Shown here in pieces: positions 1 through 5,307 of a stretch of 9,988 nt of DNA (positions within the stretch are counted from its first letter, which is position 1; each line of letters starts with the position of its first letter). Position numbers and translations under genes: made by a program. This DNA is from Firmicutes bacterium UBA2296 (GTDB lineage: Bacteria > Bacillota > UBA994), in the NCBI GenBank assembly GCA_002345475.1, contig DDWC01000016.1, positions 968 through 10,955 of the forward strand, in the 5' to 3' direction. The notes under the pieces are model-generated. The model saw only the letters and a program-made list of their open reading frames with translations, searched no databases and was not told the origin of the DNA.

Positions 1-888
1 GTCCACTTTGCCGGCAAGGACTGTCGCCATGGCACCGATTTCCTTGCCGATCTGGTAGGCCATGGCTTCCATCACCAGCGCGGCTTCACTGTCTCCGGCG
101 TCGGCTCGGGCATAGGCTTCCCGGGCGTCGTTTGTTCCCAGATAAGCTACCATGCCCCCCCGGCCGGTAAGCTCCCGACGCAGTTCCCGCGCGTCAAACT
201 TACCGGAGAAACAGAGCGCTGCCAGGTCTCCCACCGGCAATGTGCCGGTGCGTTCCGGAGAAAAGGGTCCCATTTCATTGGCGTTGTTCACATCAACGGC
301 CCGCCCGCGGCACAGAGGCACGATAGATATGCCGCCGCCAAGGTGTGCCATTACCAGGTTAAGTTCGCTCAAGGGCTTGCCCAGGTCTGCTGCCGCACGG
401 CGTGCTACAGCTTTCACATTCAGAGCGTGAAAAAGGCTGCGCCTGACTATCGCCGGATGGCCGGAGATACGCGCTACCTCATCCATCTCATCTACCGCCA
501 CCGGGTCGACGATAAAGGAAGGCACGTTGTATTCACTGGCCAGACCCTGAGCCAGGAGCCCACCCAGGTTCGAAGCGTGTTCGCCCTGGACACCCTGCCT
601 GAGGTCGGCCATCATTTGCTCATTTACAGTATAAGTTCCGCTGCTGAGAGGGTGCAGCAATCCGCCCCGGCCCACCACCGCGTCGATCTCGACCTCCCCC
701 AGAGAAGCCACAAAATCCTTCACCGCCGCCAGGCGAAAATGGTACTGATCTACCACGCCGGGAAAGGCTTTCAGTTCTTCTGCCCCGTGGGTCAGGTTTT
801 CCTGTTTGAGGCATGCAGCGCCGCCAAAAAGGGCAACTTTGGTCGATGTACTCCCTGGGTTCAGGGCTAAAATGTTGTAAGGACGCAA
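1..888 (-). CDS. buk: Butyrate kinase, 3' end cut off by window edge
   Basis: Cytoplasmic acyl kinase of the acetate/butyrate kinase family, which interconverts butyryl phosphate plus ADP with butyrate plus ATP, the last ATP-yielding step of butyrate or branched-chain acid formation. My translation of the reverse strand gives 296 residues with no stop. It opens with the phosphate-binding motif NPGSTSTK (residues 10-17), then VVGRGG (71-76), GEHASNLGG (102-110), HLGGG (182-186) and GPFSPERTGTLPVGDL (207-222). These match butyrate kinase rather than acetate kinase. Family members are about 355 residues, so roughly 60 C-terminal codons lie outside the window. The start is TTG at 888-886: GGGAGG lies 8 bases upstream, the protein begins exactly where the family does, and no ATG fits. 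The gene follows the spo0A terminator, so it probably has its own promoter. A broader role, for example with isobutyrate or propionate, cannot be excluded. Confidence 0.93.
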   Translation of the reverse strand, partial: MRPYNILALNPGSTSTKVALFGGAACLKQENLTHGAEELKAFPGVVDQYHFRLAAVKDFVASLGEVEIDAVVGRGGLLHPLSSGTYTVNEQMMADLRQGVQGEHASNLGGLLAQGLASEYNVPSFIVDPVAVDEMDEVARISGHPAIVRRSLFHALNVKAVARRAAADLGKPLSELNLVMAHLGGGISIVPLCRGRAVDVNNANEMGPFSPERTGTLPVGDLAALCFSGKFDARELRRELTGRGGMVAYLGTNDAREAYARADAGDSEAALVMEAMAYQIGKEIGAMATVLAGKVD

Positions 889-983
889 GCTATCAACCTC
901 CCTATTCACTTTCTATCATTAATACTTCGCCATGCGCAAGGGCATTGCCCTTTGTACGAAAATTGCGTTATCTTGCACAATGT
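889..983 (-). promoter_or_regulatory. Leader/promoter region of buk, no clear promoter
   Basis: This DNA lies between the spo0A terminator and the TTG start of buk, so it should carry the buk promoter. I see a strong ribosome-binding site, GGGAGG, 8 bases before the start, and a perfect 6-base inverted repeat (938-952). I cannot assign -35 and -10 boxes with confidence: TTGTGC and TTGCGC are only weak -35 candidates and neither has a good -10 at the right spacing. That buk has its own promoter is inferred from the terminator upstream. Confidence 0.4.
938..952. repeat. Perfect inverted repeat AAGGGC-ATT-GCCCTT
   Basis: Two perfectly complementary 6-base arms separated by 3 bases lie 50-64 bases upstream of the buk start codon. 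No U-tract follows on either strand, so it is not an intrinsic terminator. Its position between a terminator and a gene start would suit an operator or a small leader hairpin, but no regulator is identifiable from the sequence. Confidence 0.45.
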
Positions 984-1010
984 AAAAAACGCCCAGGCGA
1001 ACCTGTGCGT
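984..1010 (-). terminator. Rho-independent terminator after spo0A
   Basis: Read on the minus strand, ACGCACAGG and CCTGGGCGT form a 9-base stem with a single A-G mismatch around a TTCG tetraloop, followed at once by a run of six T. The hairpin starts 9 bases after the spo0A stop codon. This is a textbook intrinsic terminator. It should end the recN/spo0A transcript and separate it from buk. It has no T-tract on the other strand, so it is one-directional. Confidence 0.85.
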
Positions 1011-1019
1011 CAGCTTGCT

Positions 1020-1787
1020 TCACTCCGCAAAACCCTTGCCGTTGCGGACTGTCTCGGCCAGAAGGCCGATAAACTCGGAGTTGGTTGGTTTACCCTTGCG
1101 ACGATGTCGCGAAAAGCCGAAGAGCTTCACCAGCCTTTCATTGCTCCCCTTGGCCCAGCCCACCTCGATGGCGTGGCGCATAGAGCGCTCCACCCTGGCG
1201 GGAGTGGTTTCAAACTGTGCGGCCACAGCCGGGTACAGGCCCCTGGTAATTCTATCTAGCAAACTCGGCTTAATGATCGCCAGGGCAACGGCCCGCTGTA
1301 GATACGTGTAACCGTTCACGGTGCTGGGGATGTCCAGATCGCGCAAGTGCCTGGTCACTTTCTCCACTACGAAATCGTCCGGCACAGGGTCGGCTTCCAC
1401 CGCGTTGCTGTCGGCATGGACCTGTAAAATACGTTCTGCCAGCACTTCCAGATCAAAGGGTTTCATGATGTAGTAGGACGCGCCGAGCTCCAGGGTCCGG
1501 CGAGTCATGTCTTCCTGGCCCAGGGCTGTAAGGACGATGACACGGGGTTGCGCAACCAGCGGCAACTGGCGCATCCTGTCGAGCACACCAATGCCGTCCA
1601 GACGGGGCATTATCATATCCAGCACCAGCACGTCAGGCTGTGTGGCCTGCACCAGCTCCAGGGCGTGAACTCCGTCATGGGCGACTCCTACCAGAGACAA
1701 CTGCGGATGAGAGCGCAAATATTCCTTCAGCAGGATAGCGTAGTCCCGATTGTCGTCGGCCAGCAGCACCCGCACAGCGCCTTGCAT
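1020..1787 (-). CDS. spo0A: Sporulation master regulator Spo0A
   Basis: Response regulator and transcription factor that, when phosphorylated, starts sporulation and switches stationary-phase genes by binding 0A boxes. The 255-residue product has an N-terminal receiver domain (about 4-125) with the acidic pair D11/D12, phosphoacceptor D57 in LVLDMIMPRLDG, T87 and K109. A linker leads to the Spo0A-specific C-terminal domain, with the recognition-helix region TTPARVERSMRHAIEVGW and the terminal KPTNSEFI block, both close to Bacillus subtilis Spo0A. All key residues are present. I chose ATG 1787 because GAGGGGGG lies 5 bases upstream and the receiver domain begins immediately. A 31-codon upstream extension in frame is open but crosses the promoter. 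A sigma-H type promoter lies just upstream and a terminator just downstream, so it can be transcribed on its own. The usual neighbour spoIVB is missing. Confidence 0.98.
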   Translation of the reverse strand: MQGAVRVLLADDNRDYAILLKEYLRSHPQLSLVGVAHDGVHALELVQATQPDVLVLDMIMPRLDGIGVLDRMRQLPLVAQPRVIVLTALGQEDMTRRTLELGASYYIMKPFDLEVLAERILQVHADSNAVEADPVPDDFVVEKVTRHLRDLDIPSTVNGYTYLQRAVALAIIKPSLLDRITRGLYPAVAAQFETTPARVERSMRHAIEVGWAKGSNERLVKLFGFSRHRRKGKPTNSEFIGLLAETVRNGKGFAE

Positions 1788-1821
1788 AGAAACCCCCCTC
1801 AGCATCGAGTGTATAAGTCTA

Positions 1822-1850
1822 TAATTCGACTGGCCTGCGAGTAATCCTTC
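1822..1850 (-). promoter_or_regulatory. Sigma-H type promoter of spo0A
   Basis: On the minus strand GAAGGATTA (1850-1842) and GTCGAATTA (1830-1822) are separated by 11 bases. The published Bacillus subtilis sigma-H consensus is RnAGGAwWW, 11-12 bases, RnnGAATWW, and every specified position matches. The predicted transcript would start about 7 bases below the -10 element, leaving a short leader of roughly 25-30 bases before the spo0A ribosome-binding site. Sigma-H control of spo0A is established in B. subtilis (promoter Ps). That it operates here is inference from the match and its position. Confidence 0.8.
1825..1831 (-). promoter_or_regulatory. Possible 0A box overlapping the spo0A promoter
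   Basis: AGTCGAA matches the Spo0A-binding heptamer TGTCGAA at 6 of 7 positions and overlaps the -10 element of the sigma-H promoter. Spo0A autoregulation through 0A boxes in its own promoter is known in Bacillus. The flanking bases fit the extended site poorly, and GAA is also demanded by the -10 element, so part of the match is not independent. This is only a candidate. Confidence 0.3.
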
Positions 1851-1884
1851 TACACTAAAAATATATCGTCCCGCATGCAATCAA

Positions 1885-1897
1885 ATAGTCTGACTAT
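1885..1897. repeat. Short perfect palindrome at the recN stop
   Basis: ATAGTC-T-GACTAT is a perfect 6+1+6 inverted repeat that overlaps the recN stop codon (1896-1894). It lies about 35 bases upstream of the spo0A promoter. No U-tract follows, so I do not call it a terminator. It may be a small operator or chance. Confidence 0.3.
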
Positions 1898-3585
1898 GTA
1901 AGCTTGCGGCGACTCTCCAGCAACTCGCGGGCGTGGCGCAAGGCGGCTTCGCTGACATTTCCGCCCAGCATGCGGGCGATCTCTGCTTCTCGTTGCTCCC
2001 CTGCCAGAGACAGCACCCTGGTAAATGTGCGGCCTTCGGCTTCGCGCTTGGTGACAAAGATGTGGTTGTGGGCGGCAGCCGCTATCTGTGGCAGGTGCGT
2101 TATGCACAGCACCTGGCGCGTGTCGGACACCTCGGCGATCTTCTCGGCTACGGAATAGGCTGTGCGTCCCCCTACCCCACTGTCGATTTCGTCAAAGACC
2201 AGAGTGGGTATGTCGTCAATGCCGCTCAGCACCGTCTTCAGTGCCAGCATGACCCGGGATATCTCTCCCCCCGAGGCGATGCGGCTTAGCGAACGTAGCT
2301 CCTCGCCCAGGTTAGCGGAAAACAGAAACTCCAGGTCGTCGCGGCCCTCGCTATATAAGCCCTGACTGTCCCGCGGTGTCATCTGGGCGCTAAATCTGGC
2401 TCCCTGCAGGCCCAACTCCTGTAGCACCGACTCTGCCCGCGCAGAGAGATTAGCGGCGGCCTGGGTCCGAAGCTTTGACAGCTCCCCCGCCAGACTGTCG
2501 TAAAGACTGCGCAGGCGCTGCAAATCTCTTGTCAGAGTCTCGACCCGGGCGGCAGAATCGTGAATCCTGGCCAGGGTGGCGACAGCTTCCTCCCGGAAAG
2601 CCAGTATTTGTTCCACCGAGTCTCCGTACTTCAGACGCAGACGGCTGAGCACGTCGAGGCGCTCCTCGATCTCCTGCAGTCGAAAAGGCTCAAAGGAAAG
2701 GGATTCCTTAAGCGACGCTATCTCCCGACTGGCGTCCTCTATAAGATAGCTGGACTGTTGCAGGGTTTCCAGGTGCGGCTCCAGCTCCGGACAATATCTC
2801 CTGGCATCCTTCAGATCCTGCAGGACAGTCCCCAGGCGATCAAGGATACTGCGATCCCTGGGCAAACCTGCGTACAATACCTCATAACTGCGCATCAAAG
2901 CCGCAGAAGTCTTTTCAAAGTGCAGCAACTGCTCTCGTTCGTCCCGGAGCCTGTGATCCTCGTCAGGCAGTAGTTCCGCCGCGTCGATCTCTGCTATCTG
3001 AAACTCCAGCAGGTCTATTAGCCTGGCGCGCTCCCGGGCGTCGCCCTTGAGCTCCGCCAGTTCTTTTTCTGCTTTGCGGTATTGGGCAAGGGTCTCCCTC
3101 AACTGCAGCAGCACAGACAGAGCGACCGGGCCGGCGTACTTGTCCACCAGAGCCAGATGCGCGGCTTTGCGGAGCAAAGACTGGTGTTCGTGCTGTCCGT
3201 GCATATCCACCAGAAACACGCCGATGTCCCGCAGGGTGCCCACATTCACCAGTCGTCCGTTGACCCGACAGGTAGAGCGATTTCCCTGCAGTTCCCGCAC
3301 TATGAGCAGATCTTCCCCCTCATCGGGGACCAGGCCAAGCTCTTCCAGCACAGCCAGGGCGTCGTTATTTCCCTGCACACGAAAAACGCCCTGCACGACT
3401 GCCCGCTCGCTGCCGGAGCGAATCATCTCAGGATTCGCCTTGGCACCGAGCAAGAGGTGTAGAGCGTCTACAATTATCGATTTTCCGGCGCCGGTCTCCC
3501 CCGTCAGAGCGGTCAGACCGGCGGCAAAGCTTACTTCTAGCTCTTCGATGACGGCAAAATCACTGATGAGTAAGCGTTCCAACAT
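1894..3585 (-). CDS. recN: DNA repair protein RecN
   Basis: SMC-like ATPase that gathers at double-strand breaks and supports recombinational repair. The 563-residue product has the family architecture: an N-terminal ATPase half with Walker A GETGAGKS (29-36), a long charged coiled-coil-rich middle (about 150-400), and a C-terminal half with signature IASGGEISRVMLA (from 436), Walker B TLVFDE (461-466) and the switch histidine in CITHLPQ (H497). Length is normal. I chose ATG 3585 because MLERLLISDFAVIEELEV is the conserved start. GGGGAGG (3604-3598) lies 12 bases upstream, a long spacing; the nearer in-frame ATG at 3597 directly abuts that site. The gene overlaps the end of nadK by 26 bases, so its translation is probably coupled. 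No argR intervenes. Confidence 0.96.
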   Translation of the reverse strand: MLERLLISDFAVIEELEVSFAAGLTALTGETGAGKSIIVDALHLLLGAKANPEMIRSGSERAVVQGVFRVQGNNDALAVLEELGLVPDEGEDLLIVRELQGNRSTCRVNGRLVNVGTLRDIGVFLVDMHGQHEHQSLLRKAAHLALVDKYAGPVALSVLLQLRETLAQYRKAEKELAELKGDARERARLIDLLEFQIAEIDAAELLPDEDHRLRDEREQLLHFEKTSAALMRSYEVLYAGLPRDRSILDRLGTVLQDLKDARRYCPELEPHLETLQQSSYLIEDASREIASLKESLSFEPFRLQEIEERLDVLSRLRLKYGDSVEQILAFREEAVATLARIHDSAARVETLTRDLQRLRSLYDSLAGELSKLRTQAAANLSARAESVLQELGLQGARFSAQMTPRDSQGLYSEGRDDLEFLFSANLGEELRSLSRIASGGEISRVMLALKTVLSGIDDIPTLVFDEIDSGVGGRTAYSVAEKIAEVSDTRQVLCITHLPQIAAAAHNHIFVTKREAEGRTFTRVLSLAGEQREAEIARMLGGNVSEAALRHARELLESRRKLT

Positions 3586-4459
3586 TCCGCGGTTCATCCT
3601 CCCCAAGGGTGGGCTTTTCGTAGAGCTTGCGCCGTAATACGTCATAGAAGCTACGCGGCCCCAGTTTCACCAGGCGGGTCAGTATTTCTGCCTTCTCCAG
3701 GATAATTTCATCGCCGGGGTAGAGCCGGAAACTCTCCTGCCCGTCCAGCGTCAGGGCTATGTCCTCGTGGGGTGCTCTGATGCGGATGCGGATGCGATCA
3801 CGGGGTGAGATAACCACAGGCCTGGCCTGCAACATGTGCGCGCAGATAGGAGTAAGCAACATAAGTTGCATGGCCGGATCCACGATGGGTCCCCCTGCGG
3901 AGAGCGAATAGGCCGTAGATCCCGTGGGCGTGGATATGATAATCCCGTCCGCAGGGAAGGTCTCCAGATAGCTCTTGCCAATAAAGACGTCAAACCGCAG
4001 CATGCGGGAGAAGGCGCCCTTGGTAATGACACAATCGTTTAGCGCAAAGCTTTGCGCCACCCGCGTTTCGTTGCGGGTGACCGTGGCCTTAAGCATCATC
4101 CGTTCCTGCAGCGCATAATCACCGGATATCAGGCGGTCCAGTGCCGCTTCGGCACCATGCTCTTCCACCTCGGTGAGAAATCCCAGATGCCCCAGGTTTA
4201 CTCCCAGCACCGGCACTCCCCAAAAGGGCCAGCGCCGCGCTATGGAAATCAGAGTGCCATCACCGCCCAGCACTACCATGGCCGCGCACTGTTGCGCCAG
4301 TTCCTGGTCGGTGTAGGCCAGGTCAGGGCGGCCCAAAGCCTTGGAAGCATTTATTGGCAACATCACCTGGACTTCTCTGGATTCTATATAGTCGATAAGC
4401 GACTCAGTTATGCTGAGTACCCGCGCCTTGCTGAGGTTTGGTACAACCGCCAGAAGCAT
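3560..4459 (-). CDS. nadK: NAD kinase
   Basis: Cytoplasmic enzyme that phosphorylates NAD to NADP using ATP or polyphosphate, the only de novo route to NADP. The 299-residue protein carries the hallmark GGDGT motif (65-69, catalytic D67), NLGHLGFLTE (88-97), the NAD-contacting LND motif (140-142) and DGIIISTPTGSTAY (171-184), followed by the beta-rich C-terminal half. Length is typical for Gram-positive NadK. The ATG at 4459 follows a strong GGGAGG with 7 bases of spacing. It sits 26 bases after tlyA and its last 26 bases overlap recN, consistent with one operon. A hexamer, GATGCG on the plus strand, is repeated three times at 3779-3796 and encodes an alternating Arg-Ile stretch in a predicted beta strand. 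Confidence 0.97.
   Translation of the reverse strand: MLLAVVPNLSKARVLSITESLIDYIESREVQVMLPINASKALGRPDLAYTDQELAQQCAAMVVLGGDGTLISIARRWPFWGVPVLGVNLGHLGFLTEVEEHGAEAALDRLISGDYALQERMMLKATVTRNETRVAQSFALNDCVITKGAFSRMLRFDVFIGKSYLETFPADGIIISTPTGSTAYSLSAGGPIVDPAMQLMLLTPICAHMLQARPVVISPRDRIRIRIRAPHEDIALTLDGQESFRLYPGDEIILEKAEILTRLVKLGPRSFYDVLRRKLYEKPTLGEDEPRNVGTLTHQ
3779..3796. repeat. Three tandem copies of GATGCG inside nadK
   Basis: Three exact 6-base units in a row, followed by a partial fourth, encode repeated Arg-Ile dipeptides in NAD kinase. The unit length keeps the frame, so gain or loss of a copy would only change the protein by two residues. Probably a by-product of codon use in a beta strand. 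Confidence 0.6.
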
Positions 4460-4485
4460 TCTGCCACCTCCCAGACTATATAGTT

Positions 4486-5307
4486 CTACTTTTCACCCGA
4501 GAAATCCTTGTGGGCGCCCTCCACTACCGCACAGACCAGGTCACAAAAGTCAGGCGGAACAGGCATCGGGGCTCCCTTGCGCAGCCAGGCAATGAACTCT
4601 ATATTGCCCTCCGGGCCGCGTATGGGCGACCAGGTAAGCCCGCTGAGTGAGAAGCCTGTCTCCTGCGCACAGGTAAGCACAGACATAATCGTCTCATGAT
4701 GAACCGCAGCGTCACGTATAACACCTTTGCCCCGGGACACCTGCTCTTTGCCGGCTTCAAACTGTGGCTTGATCAGGGCAATCACTTCGCCGTCACCCCC
4801 AAGCAGGCCGTACACCACCGGCAGAACCAGCCGCAGGGAAATAAAGGACACGTCAATGGTGACCAGATCCGGAGTAAAGGGCAGATCGGAGGAGGAGACA
4901 AAGCGGATGTTTGTCTTTTCCATGACGTGAACTCTGCTGTCGTTGCGCAGTTTCCAGTCCAGCTGCCCGGTGCCCACGTCGAGAGCGATTACCCGAGCCA
5001 CTCCGTTTTGCAACGCGCAATCAGTAAACCCCCCGGTGGAAGAACCTACGTCGAGCATTCTGCGTCCCAGAAGATTAAAGCCAAATTGCTGCACAGCTTT
5101 CTCCAGCTTCAGTCCACCCCGGGAAACGTAATTATGTTCCGGTGCCACAATTTCAATAGCGGCGTCCTCGGCAATGGCTTGACCCGCCTTGTCCACCGTC
5201 TTGCCGGCTACCTTCACTTTGCCCGCCAGAATCAATCCCCGCGCCTGCTCGCGGCTGGTGCACAGCCCCCTTTGCAGCAGCAAGAGATCCAACCTCATTT
5301 TAGCCAT
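4486..5307 (-). CDS. tlyA: TlyA family rRNA 2'-O-methyltransferase
   Basis: Member of the TlyA/YqxC family, annotated as hemolysin A or as a 16S/23S rRNA (cytidine-2'-O)-methyltransferase. The mycobacterial member methylates both subunits and affects capreomycin sensitivity; the target in this organism is inferred. The 273-residue product has an N-terminal S4 RNA-binding domain (about 4-65, MRLDLLLLQRG...SREQAR), the NYVSRGGLKLEKA linker (59-71), then a Rossmann methyltransferase fold with SAM motif LDVGSSTGGFTD (85-96) and the family motif LIKPQFEAG. The start at ATG 5307 (MAKMRLDL) overlaps the end of dxs by 8 bases. The frame stays open 29 codons further upstream, but that lies inside dxs and lacks family similarity. 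ATG 5298 is an alternative. No clear ribosome-binding site is seen, so coupling to dxs is likely. Confidence 0.93.
   Translation of the reverse strand: MAKMRLDLLLLQRGLCTSREQARGLILAGKVKVAGKTVDKAGQAIAEDAAIEIVAPEHNYVSRGGLKLEKAVQQFGFNLLGRRMLDVGSSTGGFTDCALQNGVARVIALDVGTGQLDWKLRNDSRVHVMEKTNIRFVSSSDLPFTPDLVTIDVSFISLRLVLPVVYGLLGGDGEVIALIKPQFEAGKEQVSRGKGVIRDAAVHHETIMSVLTCAQETGFSLSGLTWSPIRGPEGNIEFIAWLRKGAPMPVPPDFCDLVCAVVEGAHKDFSGEK

Noticed and set aside
343..870. A 175-residue open frame on the plus strand, and a 64-residue minus frame at 620-814.
   Set aside because: Both are shadows of the butyrate kinase gene, which is open through the whole region and has all family motifs.
891..931. A second sigma-H-like promoter before buk (GAAGTATTA and AGTGAATAG).
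   Set aside because: Each box has one mismatch, the spacer is 9 rather than 11-12 bases, and the -10 box abuts the ribosome-binding site, leaving no room for a leader.
951..963. TTTGTACGAAAAT resembles the extended 0A box TTTGTCGAAAA upstream of buk.
   Set aside because: It needs a one-base insertion inside the core heptamer; ungapped it matches only about half of the core.
813..1311. Plus-strand frames of 148 and 119 residues across the buk-spo0A gap.
   Set aside because: They are antisense to spo0A and cross its terminator, with no recognisable protein features.
1788..1880. A 31-residue N-terminal extension of Spo0A from the ATG at 1880.
   Set aside because: It would run through the predicted promoter and has no family similarity, whereas ATG 1787 has a strong ribosome-binding site and starts the receiver domain.
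1850..2107. An 85-residue minus-strand frame that could be a small gene or spoIVB relic between recN and spo0A.
   Set aside because: Most of it lies inside recN in another frame and nothing in it resembles the PDZ or serine protease motifs of SpoIVB.
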